64,000 nucleotides of DNA from Cornus controversa (GCA_026545225.1 CM048845.1:84657033-84721032); one strand, 5' to 3'. Positions 32,180 through 45,499 are shown, counted from the first letter of the stretch. Notes: generated from the letters alone by a model not told the origin. Numbers and translations are program-made.

Positions 32180-32830
32180 ATTTTAGGAGTTTGTGTTAGG
32201 AATGAAGTTAGAGAGTAAAGAAATAGAATTAGAAAAAAAAATACTTATTTAAATAATATTATATTTTAGGAGTATGTGTTAAGAATGAAGTTAGTGAAAG
32301 AATAAATGGAATTAGAAAAAATATCAATTTATAAGAATTATAATATATATTTTTTTTATTTTTTTTGAATTTTAAAAATAAAAAGATGGTGTGTTAGGGA
32401 TGAAGTGTGAGAGAAAGAATAAATAGAATTAGAAAAGTTATAAAAATAAGAATTATAATTTTATTTTTATTTTTGTTGAAATAGGAAGAATTTGTGTTAG
32501 GAGTGAAGTGTGAACTAAATTGGAATTCTAACCTAATTAAGTCACTCTAAATGGATTTGAAATTCTTTAGACATTTAAGGAAAAAAATAATTATAATTAA
32601 ATTAAATGATTTGAAACTTCGTAAATTATTTTTTCTAATCAAATTATTTAAATTTTAAAAATAGAAAGATTTTGTGTTAGGAATGAAGTGAAAGAGGAAG
32701 AATAAATAGAATTAGAAAATTTATAAAAGTATGAATTATAATATTATTTTTATTTTTTCTGAAATAGGAAGAGTTTTTGTTAGAGATAATGCGTGAGACA
32801 AATAATAAATAGAATTAGAAAAGAACACTT
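32180..32830 (+). repeat. Six degenerate interspersed repeats in the Helitron
   Basis: Words of the form 'gtgttaggaatgaagt' followed by 'agaataaatagaattagaaaa' occur near 32190, 32270, 32387, 32490, 32670 and 32770. They are irregularly spaced (about 80-180 bp) and all in the same orientation. Confidence 0.8.
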
Positions 32831-33229
32831 GGTGTTTAAGATTTATGGAAAGATTATGTTTCTATGTATTTATTAGAATAAATATATTATAATAAAAAAT
32901 AAGAATGCATTATAAAAATTAAAAAATTTACTAAAACTTTTGAACCTCTTTGTGCTTTTTATTATTTTGATGGTGAAATAATATAGTAATATAAAATTAA
33001 AGCTATAAGGTAAAACTTATAGAATTATTATCTAAAATAAAATTCATATGAGATGAGCTTGAAGTTGTAAGTTTAGAAAAAATAAAATATAATTTTGTGG
33101 ACCTAAAGAACTTGAACAAGTACATTGATAATAAAAAAAAAACTATAGGTTTGTTTTATTTTAACTTTTTACTCTCCTTATATATACTTTCTCTTATATA
33201 TAAATCTATAATTTTAATTTTTACTTTCG

Positions 33230-34340
33230 CTAGATACTTTGGGAATCCTTATTGAAGCATATCCTGCATTCAATAAAACTAAAAAAAATAATGGAGGGAC
33301 ATCCAAATTGCGAAACATCATTGTAATGGATATGAGGTACATCATTACAACACTACATAAATGCTCATAATTACCGTTATAAATTATTGAAGTAATTATT
33401 TTTATATAACAGTTCAAGTACTTGGACATTGTGGGATGATCTTGCTGAGAAAGAAGGAAATTTGATAATGAAACTAATAAACGAAAGATATATTATCATA
33501 GTTACACATTTGTCAATCAACACATTCAAAGGTAACTTATCACACAACATTGAGATTATTCACTTTATATTTTTTATTATATCTACAAGAACATAAAATA
33601 AAAAATAATATTATATTTTAAGTTTGGGTCTTCAAACACGATCGGGATCTACATTACAAATTAACATTGAAATTGAAAGAGTCAAAGTATTACGATATTG
33701 GTTGGTTATTTATTTCTTCTTACTTACATTAGGTTTTAATTATTTATTTTACTTAAAGAATATAATGACTGGTATAACATAATTGGTGAAAGCTAATCCA
33801 CTATCAATAGTTAAAAAATCAAACAGAAAATAAACAAAAATTATAACTTTCTTTGTTCATGAAACTCATAATAAGGTTTAATTAATGATTGTGTCTGTGT
33901 ATTTGTACATATCAACAACATATTGTTTTAATAATTTATTATATTTTGAGAGGTTTGACGAAAACGTAAATGACAAAGACATAAGCGCTCTCATTTCAAG
34001 TTCAAAATATCAATTATTCGAAGAGGCTAAAAAAATTTCACTTGAAGACATAATTGAAAAATCCGCAATGACATTCAAGGTATTAAATGATTATTATTAT
34101 TATTATTATTATTTTATATATTCATTTAATTTTTTTTTATTATATCACATGATTATAATTAATTTCTGTTAAAAAATATATTTTGTCACTCAACTTGTAG
34201 AAAATTAAACACATTACTTTTTTGAAGCAAGAATTATAGAGATTAAAAATGCATCCGAACCATGGTACAATGCATGTAAGCAATGCAAGAAGAAAGTTAA
34301 ACTACAAAAGATTAAAATGCTTTCAGTTCAGTTGTATTAA
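33230..34340 (+). pseudogene. RPA1-like (replication protein A large subunit) remnant inside Helitron
   Basis: Exon-like pieces separated by intron-like AT-rich spacers: about 33230-33331 (GHPNCETSLxxMDMR-type text, frame unclear); 33412-33530, reading STWTLWDDLAEKEGNLIMKL; about 33622-33700, reading LGLQTRSGSTLQINIEIE; 33951-34079, reading RFDENVNDKDISALIS then KISLEDIIEKSAMTFK; and about 34244-34300, reading EPWYNACKQCKKKVKL, a CxxC half of the zinc ribbon. Order and motifs match the OB-fold plus zinc-ribbon portion of the plant RPA1-like proteins often carried by Helitrons. Stops and frameshifts after the zinc-ribbon half, and no intact start, mark it as decayed. Confidence 0.7.
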
Positions 34341-34844
34341 TTGCAAAACAAAAGATTTAAATGCTTTCAAAAGTATTATTATATCTTTAAATATTCTATT
34401 TTTTAAAAAATATACAAGTTGCAAAGGAAAAATCGTTTCTTGTTATAATCAAGATAGACAACAGTAAAAATGATATAGTCAAAAATAGTTTTGGGCAGCT
34501 ATCAAAGAAGTTTCACTTGAGAATGATTTATTTGAAAAACTCAGAAATATAAAAAGGATAAAGTGTTGAGAATTTTTAAAATAATAGTAATAGATTGTTT
34601 AAGAATGGTTAGAATTATACCTTTTGATTTCTTATAGTTTATACTTGATTCTTTACATGTGAGTAATAGTTAATTTATAGTTTTATTTTTTTCAACAAGT
34701 GAGTTTATATTACCAAGGTTACATAATGGAAATAGTTTTGAGTGTTTTAATTAATGTATTTGGATGTGTTATAATAGTTTTGAATGTTATAATAAAATTT
34801 TAATTTATTTTTAATCAACGTGCATCGCACGTGCTTTAAACTAG

Positions 34845-37299
34845 TAATACTAAAAGTATAAGTATATAATACTAAAAAAAATATTTTGGCCCCAACGTGG
34901 GTTCGTGCCTACACACACATATATGATACTTTCATATTTGAGTAATATTATGCAGATGAATAAAATATACTAATTAAAAAACACAAACAAATAAATAATC
35001 AAAAATACATATTCACGTGAATTTCACATTATATATGTTATCTTGTCTTTTTTTTCTTTTTATTGGTTAATCGACCACTTTCTTTTTTTGGTAAATTTTA
35101 AATAAAAAAAATACTTTTCAAGTTTGGAAGTAGATTATTTCATATTTATTAGCACTTGAAAGTAGAATAGATTTGGATTGGATTCGTGTGAATCCCAATA
35201 ATGAAATGAATAATAATAATAATAATAATGATGAAGTTGCAAATCTAAGAGGTGGTGGTGTAATATAATTGAAAAAGCCTTGACTCAACTAACTCATGTA
35301 CCCCTTTACTTGCCCTCCAAGTATGCTTCATGCCTAAAATAAATCCAATAATGATTGATTGTGAACACAAGTTTGCTATAAGAAACATGCTAGCTAGCAA
35401 ATCTTCACTAGAATACCCAAAATAGTGACATGCACTGGGACATGTTTGGTCTAAGTTTATATAATTAGCTAGTAATAATGTTTGATCTAAATTTATAAAT
35501 TTAGTAAAGTAGCTATTCCTCGTTACCTCACTAAACATGTTTGCTTTAACAAAGATGGTAGCTCTTCATTACTTACCCACAGTAATAGCAATAATAGTGG
35601 AGATATAATTAATTATGTATATTTAACATGCCAATACTTAAGAAAGAGAGGATGTGTATCATTTCACATAAATTCATATTAACATGTAAATTACATATAT
35701 TATGCAACTTCTCAAATTTTGCTGTTCATTGCCACAGGCCCACATCAACTACTGTTTGTTTATATATATATATATAGTCAAACTCTCTTAAAGTCGCGCA
35801 AAAATACAGATGCACTCTTGTTAAGTTGTTATTAATGGACTATTAAGGGCATTAAAGTTTTTTTGTGTTGAATGACAAATTATACAGTTACATTTCTTTG
35901 AAACAAAATGCCGCAACTGCCCCTACTTATCATTCTGAAAATACTATTATGCCCATAACAGTTAATCACTCACCCTCCTCTTCCTAATTTTCCTCCTATA
36001 TATTCTCTCTCCATAAACAAACTCTCTAGTGAGTTTTATTTATTAAAAAAAAAAAAAATCAGCCAACTCCATCTTTCACTTTCAATTCTACATCTTTCCC
36101 TGAATTTTTTTCTGAAATTTTACAAATTGGCTCCCCCTAATTTGCAAAATTATTAATTTGTCTCTTTTTCAAAAAAAAAAATCAAGCAAACGTACACACT
36201 CGCACAAAATTTGGAACACTCAACGTTTATCCTTCCCGTGCTTTAATTTCCTTCATTTTCTTAGGTTCTTTGGGCTTGATTTGATTTTGTAGCCATGTGA
36301 TTTAAATTTGTTATCACATAATTAAATCAGTAATTGCTATATGTATTGTATTTTTATTTTAGTATATAATGCTGATTATCGCTCTCTATCATAATCATAT
36401 TGTGTGAGAGATAAATGATAGTAAATCTTGATCTAATTGTGTTTTTTTTTTCAAATAGAAAATGGATGATATCAAAACGACCAATTAGAAGATTCAATTT
36501 GTATAATATAAAAACAGTTATGTTTTGGACTAATTTAAATCGAAATAAGTTGTTGATTTACTCAAGTATTATATAAGTAGAATCTTGGTTGCCTTTAGAA
36601 GTGATTCCGAGTAAAAATAATTATAGTAGTAATCTTATATAATGAGAGGAGATGATTGAAGAATCTGTTCTATAATACAATCCAGCAAATTTCACCAATT
36701 CATTTGACTAATAATGTTATATTATCAAATAATTTTTTTATTTTATTGTTGCTCAAGACTGCCCCCTTCAAATTATTTTCTGGCACTACATACATTCGAC
36801 TAACAGCAAGTGTTTATTGTTTATAATTTATGTAAAATGAATGACATCGTTTCAGTTGAATAAACCTAAATTTTAACTTGATATGATAATGATTTTCAAA
36901 TCTAATAGTCTAATTAAAATTACTAGTCAAGCAATTTTTATTTTTTGAATGCATTAGCTAAAAATTTCTCGACTAGCATTTTTGGTTTGAATTTACGTTC
37001 TAAATAGAATTGTCCCAAGAGGGATACTTGGGCCGCAAAAAAATATATTAATTTGTCACATATATTAGATTCTATACAGGTGTGCCACTGTGTCAGTGAG
37101 GCGTTAGTGAATTGGATTGGATTGTGTTGTTTGGGGGCATAAGGTAGAAGAAAGAGAGGAGGTGATGGATTGGAAAAGAAAATTAGGAGGTTCATAGAGG
37201 GTAATGATGGTGTTTCCAGTTTTACTTATTTTTGTTATTTTTTCTTTAAAAAATACCAAAATAATTTGATAGTAAAATAGCAGATTATATAAATAATTT
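34845..37299. other. Intergenic AT-rich sequence, no gene recognised
   Basis: Contains a TAA trinucleotide run (35212-35230), an AT run (35760-35777) and a leader-like CT-rich stretch around 35960-36240 that leads into no recognisable coding sequence. It may hold decayed mobile elements, but no termini were found. Confidence 0.4.
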
Positions 37300-37557
37300 A
37301 ACACTATTTTAAGGACAAGAGCTGTCAAAATTATTTATAAAAAAGTTTAATAGGAGAGTACGAAGTTAAAACTTAAAAAAATATTAACACTGTTTTAAGG
37401 ACAAGAGCTGTCAAAGTTATTTATAAAAAGGTTTAATAGGAGAGTACGAAGTTAAAACTTTAAAGAATATTAACACTGTTTTGAGGACAAGAGATGTCAA
37501 AGTTATTTATAAAAAGGTTTAATAGGAGAGTACAAAGTTAAAACTTAAAAGAATATT
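37300..37557. repeat. 3 x 86-bp tandem repeat
   Basis: Units at 37300-37385, 37386-37471 and 37472-37557 start 'aacact(a/g)ttttaaggac' and end 'aagaatatt'. They differ at a handful of sites; units 2 and 3 are the most alike. The array lies about 0.3 kb upstream of the probable CNGC transcription start. Confidence 0.93.
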
Positions 37558-37659
37558 AGAGTAATTTACCAAAATAAAATAAAAAATAATTATACAAATT
37601 TACTTGTAAACATACTTCTAATACTCCATACTATATATATATATATATATATATACACA

Positions 37660-38876
37660 CAGAAACTAGAGCTTATATAGAAAAGCTTGAGCTACTCAAT
37701 CATTTTTCAGGAATAATAATAATGTATATAGGAGCTTAGGTTTTAACGGTTATACCGTTTATAACGGTCGGCATCTCTAAATTCTGTTACATACTATTAA
37801 AGCTCGATCTTCGCGGCTCTCTCCCTCTTGCGCGCCCATTTCCACCCGAAAATAGACGCCATCTCTCTCTCTCTCTCTCTCAAACCCTAGTTCTTCCATT
37901 AATCTTATCCTTTGGGTGGACAACTATTTGGTGGCAACACAAACCCCAGCTCTTCCATTATTCTTTTCTTCTTGCATTTGACAATTGTTGGAAATTTTAA
38001 ATCGAAATGAAGAATTTCACTGTAAGTTAATCCATTGTATTTACTTTGGTCTTCATTAGAATTTGATGCATTTCAATACGAGTATTGATATATATATATA
38101 TATATTCTCTGTATAGTACGGTCATTTTGGATTAGCCACAGAAAAATGAACAAATTTGTTTTCTTTTACTTTTAATTGGGTCTCTGCTAGAAATGGCTAC
38201 CGCATAATCGCAAATGAAATAAATTCATTTAAGAAAACCTAATATAAACCCCTCTAATTCGATTGGGGCCTTGGGTCCTGCTTTCTTTGACTGTCGAGTG
38301 TTGGAGCCTTCAATTTACAAGAGATTTCTAGACATGTCCTATATGAAGTTCTCAAATTGCATTTGAATATAATTCTTCTAACCTCTTCTCTCTTTCTTTG
38401 ACTCCTTAGAAATTTTTTCCATCTTTTATTTGCTTCTCTCTCACTCTGGTCTGTGTCTTTTCCCTTTCTGAAATGTTTCTCGCGTTATCTGAGATTTGGG
38501 ATCATTGAGTTCTAAGTCTGCATTTGACTTTGTCTCTGATGAACATTCATGTTTGAGCTTTGAGTCGTTGATGGCAAGTATAAAGAATAAGTAAATCTAG
38601 CCAAGGAATTAAAGATAAAAGAAGACAAATATGGTTGCTGACATATATAAGAGACTTAAAGATTAGTTATGATTAACATGTTTCTACTGCCACCTTCAAG
38701 TTTTTATTGCACTATCTGACATGTTTCAGTTTTTGATGCAGGGGACTCCATTAAAATGATATTCATTGTTTCCATATGCTGGTTGAAGCATTTATCTGCC
38801 CGATGCATTTTGCATTCTCTGGTAAATGCTGACATGTGGATAATCTCAAGATTATCTATGTAACCAGTAATACAAA
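37660..38876 (+). promoter_or_regulatory. Probable CNGC promoter and 5' leader with leader intron and uORFs
   Basis: A TATA-type 'gcttatatag' lies at 37671-37680. Three AACGG cores (two forward, one reverse) lie at 37745-37767. A CT-repeat leader follows (37862-37881). A probable leader exon ends at 38021 before GTAAGT, and the next exon begins after ATGCAG at 38741. Upstream ATGs: one at 38007, giving a 10-codon uORF across the splice (stop 38757-38759), and one at 38756, giving a 35-codon uORF that ends at 38863, 13 bp before the main ATG. Splice sites are inferred from motifs only. Confidence 0.5.
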
Positions 38877-41800
38877 ATGTTCGATTGTGGTTACAAGTCA
38901 CAGTTTATTGGCGGTCATCGAGAGAAATTTGTAAGGTACAAAATTTACTGTGTATTTTGTCATTGTTTTTGTTGAAATAGACTAGTACTAAGTCACATTT
39001 TTGCCAAAATTATATAAGCCACAACATTCTCGGGTTTTTGTTGTTAACGTGGTATTAGAGCTGAAAGGTCCGTTTAAACCACAATTCTTACTCATAACTT
39101 TATAGAATACATTTACATGGACAGACAACTCATAAGAGCCCACACTCAAGCAGTTTAAGCCTTTAGAGTAACATTTTTTTTGGAAATGGTAATGTCTTTT
39201 TTATATCTTAATTGAGAGTTAACCTGTTAGTTGGATTGAGTAGGATTTATCACTCACTTGCGCAAATTTGATTTGTAATTTTTTTTTACTGAGTTTCACT
39301 GCTTTGGCTTTTTATGATTGACAGATTGAAATCCCTGTTTATTATGAGTTTGTTACCAATTTAATTGAGACTGCAACTTTAGCCAAGTTGACAACCCCAG
39401 CAACCTTATATACAAGACCATCATAAATCAACTTGGCCACATGCCACCACTTTGTTTTAGATGAAATTCAGAGAAAGCTGAATTTTGTTTCGCTACCAAT
39501 CCACTGATTTAGAGATGATAGTTTTTCTTGTTTTTTTGGTGAGTGATGATAGTTTTTCCTAGTAAAATATTTTTTATAGTTCATGAGGCTGGAGCATTGC
39601 TAAAGAAAAAGTAAAAGGAGGCCCGAGGCTCTGCTTGGATGGAAAGTCTTCTTTAGAGGGCCATAATGGTATGAGTAGGCCATAATAGATTGGATTCAGA
39701 TTGGACCGAGGGTGATTAGTATCCTATCTGTATAGTGAAATAGTTCCAATTTGATCTGATCATCCAAAGAGCTCTCGTAATTCTACCTTAGTCCAAAGAG
39801 TTAATTTTCAGATGCCCACTTTGATTATCCAGTGTGATCCAGTAACACTGCACCTCAACCATTTAGATACTCAACAAAACAAAGTCCTTTTCCCAACTAT
39901 TTGGTGGCGGATGTATGAATCCTGTTTCTCCCATGGTCCGAAGACACTGATCGATTGCCAACGAGGACGTGGACAAGAAGGCAGTGTAATGGATGTGGGA
40001 TCGTTTTGGGCGTAACGAAATGGGATTCAATTATCTCGGTCGTGAAATTTTATTGACCTTGCACACTATCAGAAGAAATATGTAAAAGCTTGAATGAGAA
40101 TAATCACCCATTCATAGCTTTGGAATTTATATATTAAAATAGCACATGTTTAATATTAAAAAACGAAATCAAATAAAATCAGTACAGATTCTATGCTTAA
40201 ATATATGCATAAATAAAATCAAATCTCATAATTCTAGGCTAACATATCTCGATTAATACTCCTCCCTCAAGTTGGTGAGTGGATATCTAAGACGCCCTGT
40301 CACACCCCGATTTTCAACACTCGGTTAAGAGCGAGGAAAATGGGGTTGGTGATGATTAGCATATATGTGAACCGTCCTCTAAATCATTAATTCATTTGAA
40401 ATCTAATAACCGTGGAAGAATAATCTTAATTATGTATACATTGGGTGTGTGTATATGCATATAAGTCATCTCATACAAGTGGGTCACTCATAGGGGCATA
40501 TGTGTACTTAAGCCTCAACATTGGTCCTTACTGTTACACAGTGCAATTAATCGAAGCATGTCATTTGATTAATCGTAACTCCCCTTTTGATTAATCGTAG
40601 GTGGGATTTCGATCAATTGAAACTACGCTCAATCGCAGTTCTATCGAAGTACCATCGTAACCACACTGGAATTGATCATTATTTTTCAAACTAGAGTTGC
40701 GCTCAATCGAAAGGGCAACTTTGATTAATCGAATCTACGATTAATCGAAATCAGAACTTCGATTAATCGTAGGCCCTTCGATAGCAATTCCTACAGAACG
40801 CCTTACACATCCAATTTCACAAATTAATTCTCATCCTACGCATGCATCATTCTAGATATTTTTGCATACATCCAATTCAAATTACGGTACGCATAACAAT
40901 AATGGAATTGCAATTATATTATGCAAAAGGAAAATAATCCAAACTTAACCATAAATCCCAATCCCGTCCTCCTTTGTCTTCAAATACCAAACATGGCTCA
41001 AACATATAAAATCCAATACTTAAATTCAAATACAAAGTTTGACAAGTGCCTAAACATGGCATACAAAACATAAAGTAGATAATCTCGAACAAGAGGTCAA
41101 GTATCCCAATTCCATGCACCTCAAGCTCCGTCAACCACTGGTGCCTTATCTGTAAAAATTAATGTTTGAGGGAAAGGGGTGAGTGTCAACATGCCCAGTA
41201 GAGATACCCAAACCAACTTATGTATCGACTTGACGCGACCTACATGAAATGCAAGTATGACATTCCTATGCACTATATGGCATACTTCCAACGCTCATGA
41301 GATGCTATCATGGTATTCCTACACACTACATAGCATACATCAATGCACATGCTCAAGGGATCTCGATTCAATACTCAAATGGAACACATACTCACCAATG
41401 TTTAATTAACGTAGAAGGCCACACAAGCATCAACATGAATAACACAATTCAATGACAAGACTTAACACCAAGTCACGTAAATTTTGAAATCAAACAAAGT
41501 GGGAGTATTCGTAGAACCACCGGATAACCACTCATAGAGCCAATATCTTACAATAACTCCCCTTAGGATCAACCAATCGACGATTCTACTTAATCGGAGT
41601 ATCAGCAAGACGAGTGCCAAGCTAGCCAAAAGCAAGTCAAGAATGTACTTGCACTGAGAGATGAAAATGTCAGCATTGGAGCAAGCCACCTTAATTCCTA
41701 AGAAACACCAAAGGGGACCAAGATCCTTAATCTCAAACTAGAGGCCAAGGTAGCTCTTAAGCTCAGCAATCCCGACAGTGTCATCTCTGGTAAAAACAAT

Positions 41801-44800
41801 ATCATCCATATACACAATGAGAGCAACTATCTTACCGCTTGAATGGCGTAATAACAAGGTATGATCAGTTGCGCTATAATGGAAACCAAACTGAAGCATG
41901 GCAAAGAGATCAAATCAAGCTCGAGGAGACTATTTAAGGCCATATAGGAGAGCGAAAGGCCGGAGGGGAACCGTATATACCTCCTCATGTAAGTCATCAT
42001 TGAGAAAGACATTCTTGACATCTAACTGAAATAGTAACCTAGAACGAATTGCAGCATTAGTGATTGTGAGGAGGCTAAGGAGTTCAGGCCTTCTATTATA
42101 CTGAGCCTAAAAAGGGAGGCAAAGGATAATGAATTTGTCATTTATAATGTTGTTGATTGATTTGGAAATTGAGATATTCCAGCAATCTCTAACAAGTACC
42201 TTGATAACAATTACAATATGACTAAGGGTGATCACTTGTATTGTTAATCAACTAATCACTGAAGACTTGAAGCACAAAAGGTGTGAATGAATGTCAAAAG
42301 AGAATGATTTCTACCATTATTGATGATACCATGATGCATGACATGTTTGATAACAATGAAATACTTGGTGGTATTGCATTGGACTATGAAATGTTTCATG
42401 TGTATTCCCATGAAGAAGTAATAGTATCATCCTGAGAAGATTTTAAGGAATATATATCACATGGACATGTATCCAAGATATAAATATATATATGAATGCC
42501 AAAACTAAAGTGTGCATCATGTGTGGTGACATTAATGAATTCTCTATAAACTTAGGGTTGCACCAAGGATCGGTGTTAAGCCCATATCTCTTTGCAATAA
42601 TCTTAGATGAAATAACAAAATACTTTTAAAATGAGATTCCATGGTGCATGATGTTTGCCAATGATATCGTGCTCTTGGATATCTCTAAAGAGAACTTAAT
42701 AATAAAACTAGAAGGGTGGAGAAATGTTTTAGACTTGAAAGGATTGAGAATTAGTCGAACTAAAACTGAGTATATGGAGTGTATATTTAACAATGACTCG
42801 GACATTGATAATATAATGGTAGAACTTCAAAACCAAAAGGTTTCTCAAAACAACTAATTTCGGTATCTAGGATCGATAATACAAAATGATAGAAAGATGG
42901 ATAGCGACATAACTAGTAGAATAGTTGCGGGTTGGACAAAATGGAGGCAAGCTAGTAGGATATTATGTGATAAAAGAATATCACATAAGCTGAAAGAAAA
43001 TTTTCATAGGACCATTATTAGACCAACTATGTTGTATGGGGCGGAGTGTTGGGCCCTAAAAAAGATGACAACAATAAACTAAACTAAACTGCCTAATTAT
43101 ATCATTATCTTCCTCTACCTCATCAATGTCATTATACGTCTTCAATGCCCACAAGGTATGTGCAAATATGTCATTAACATTTACAGTAAAACCTTAATGA
43201 GCTTAAAATCTCACAATTTCCCCAAAATCCCACTTCTTTTTTAATCCACACAAACAAACGCACTGTACACTCCCTCCTTTCCAGCGAGCCATCACTTTCT
43301 TCACAAAAGAGGGGTATTTTCTGAACTAGAGGGGTGTTAAATACACAAATTTTATATAACAGGGTGTTTTCTAAACTTCACCCATTTTGAGTACCCAATA
43401 AAGGGCATTTTTAATTTCAATTACTCATGTGACCAAATTAACGGCCAAAAACAAACGGCTAGCTAATAGAACGTACCAACTCGTACAATTTTTCCAAATC
43501 TATGGGAGTTATTTGCACAATTTGAACTGGAGGGGTGGTGGTAAACGAACAAATTCTATATAACATGAGTGTTTTTTGAACTTAACCCAATATATTTTCC
43601 ACCCAGAGGGAATTGATGCAGGAGTATGCCACTAAAATAAATGAGGTTGAGGTTCATTTAGGTTGGGAAACCTTTTCTGAAGCACCACCAGAGTATGAAG
43701 GGGAAGCAAAAATAAAATTTAAGAAAGAAAAAAAACAAAAAATCACTTCTTCTCTTTAATTGCTATCAATGGGTCACTATGCGGTTCCACCCGTATTGGG
43801 TTTGTGGACTTTCTGGGCTAGATTTGTATTATGTTAGGAACTTCTAATAATGTAGCATCTTTTCACAACTCCACAATTTTGACTTCGTAGCACGTGAGAA
43901 GAACCCTTGTCGTTTCATGACTTATGGTGGCATTTCAGACAATGGGTTTCTATCATATCTTTAGTACCAGTCACCATATCTATATTCTAAAACTCCCAGA
44001 AGCTACATATAAAGCGTTATCAAGTCTGAGGCAAGAAATATGGGCTTGATGTTTTTTTTTTCTGCATGATTTTTTATAAACTTCCAATAATTTATTTACT
44101 ATTTTATGGTTGCTTAATTGCTTGAGAAATGTTAGTTAAATATTCTGTTGGCCCTTTTGTTGAAATATATGTGGTTGTTTTGATTATAGTGGGTTTTTGA
44201 ATATTAATTGCTAATTTTTGGTTTTCTCCAAACTGGTACTTTCTGTTATTACCCTACCGTATTAGTTTGAGATACTTTGCAGACTTTATTATTAATTAAA
44301 ACAGGAGAACACTTTGATGTGGCACTTTCTTTATGTGATCTTATGTTTATATCTAGTTTAAAGACATTATACAATTGGGTCTAATTACTATTTATAACTG
44401 ATGTTTGTTAAACACATGTAAGTACTGTGAACACATGGAAATAGCTTTGTCTGACTATAATTGCATAGTTTCTGTAGTACTATTCAATAAGAGATGCACA
44501 AAAAAAATTATTTGTCATTTTAGTGAAATATGTATGTGTAATTGATTACTAAGATACCTGCTCCCACATCTTGAAATTCTGACTTGAATTCTGCACCTTG
44601 TTTTTGGGAAGTGAGAGGGGGTTCCATTCAAGCTAACTACTGGTTCTATTCAATTGAATGGCAGTTTTTGTTACTTTTCTTTGTTCGTGTTGTATATATA
44701 CTAACCTTTTTTAATTTTCAGCATTAGGGTTTTGGTAAATTTGGCATCTAATACTATGTATTGCACTTGTTTTTATTGTAGGTTGGACTCTAAATTATCA

Positions 44801-45499
44801 TTGAATTCTGATACTGAAGGAATGAAAAGGTGTGGATTTAGCATAGATGGATTGGCCTCTGTAGGTCGTTCAAACAATAATAACACGTCGAAGTCTTTTA
44901 GCACAGGAATGAAAAGAGGAACTGAAGGAATTAAGACATTTGGTCGATCTTTAAGATCTGGAGTCACTCGGGCAGCGTTCCCAGAAGATCTTAAAGGGGC
45001 TGACAGAAAGATATTTGATCCTCAAGACAAGTCTCTCCTACTACTGAATAAGCTTTTGGTCCTATCATGTAGTCTTGCAGTGTCTATGGATCCTTTGTTT
45101 TTTTATCTTCCAGTTTTCGACAGTGATTCATCTTGCCTTGGTTTACATAGAAGTTTAGCACATATAGCTACCACTTTACGGTCAATAATTGATGCTTTCT
45201 ACCTTCTACGCGTGTTTCTCCAGTTCCGTACAGCTTATATTGCACCGTCATCTCGGGTTTTTGGACGAGGTGAACTTGTGATAGATCCTACACAAATAGC
45301 AGAGAGATATTTACGTCGTTATTTCATCATTGATATTCTTTCTGTGCTACCTTTACCACAGGTCTGAAGTTTTACGCTCCCATTGTTTGATTGATTAAGA
45401 GCTTACATACCATGCATGCACATGTTCTTATTAGCGTTTATTGTCTTGAAATAAATGCACGCACACACACACATATATGTATATTACTACATGTATTTA

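Larger units (their letters stand above)
31258..34844 (+). mobile_element. Helitron, 3587 bp, non-autonomous, carrying RPA1-like remnants
   Basis: The 5' end TCTATACTACTATTAAAAG is preceded by A. The 3' end is CTAG, followed by T, so the insertion is between A and T as expected. A hairpin, ACGTGC-ATC-GCACGT (34818-34832), sits 8 bp before the terminal CTAG. There are no terminal inverted repeats. No Rep/helicase coding was seen, so transposition would need an autonomous partner. The interior carries a leader-like segment (31760-31890), six copies of a degenerate repeat (32180-32830) and RPA1-like exons (about 33230-34340). Confidence 0.85.
38936..44781 (+). other. CNGC intron 1 (5846 bp)
   Basis: Donor GTACAA after 'tttgtaag', acceptor 'ttgtag/g'. 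It holds an RTE LINE 3' scrap (39860-39930), an LTR-like block (40298-41455), a Copia reverse-transcriptase fragment (41460-42110, minus) and an RTE reverse-transcriptase fragment (42500-43082, plus). 43083-44781 shows no recognisable feature. Confidence 0.85.

Noticed and set aside
33885-34172. 95-codon frame as a stand-alone gene
   Set aside because: Only its middle (RFDENVNDK to MTFK) is RPA1-like. Both ends are intron-like AT sequence, so it is one exon of the decayed Helitron passenger.
44732-44781. Met at 44732 as the CNGC start
   Set aside because: The residues before LDSKLS are intron (the acceptor ttgtag ends at 44781) and match no CNGC. The true N-terminus is the exon at 38877-38935, which restores frame and family sequence.
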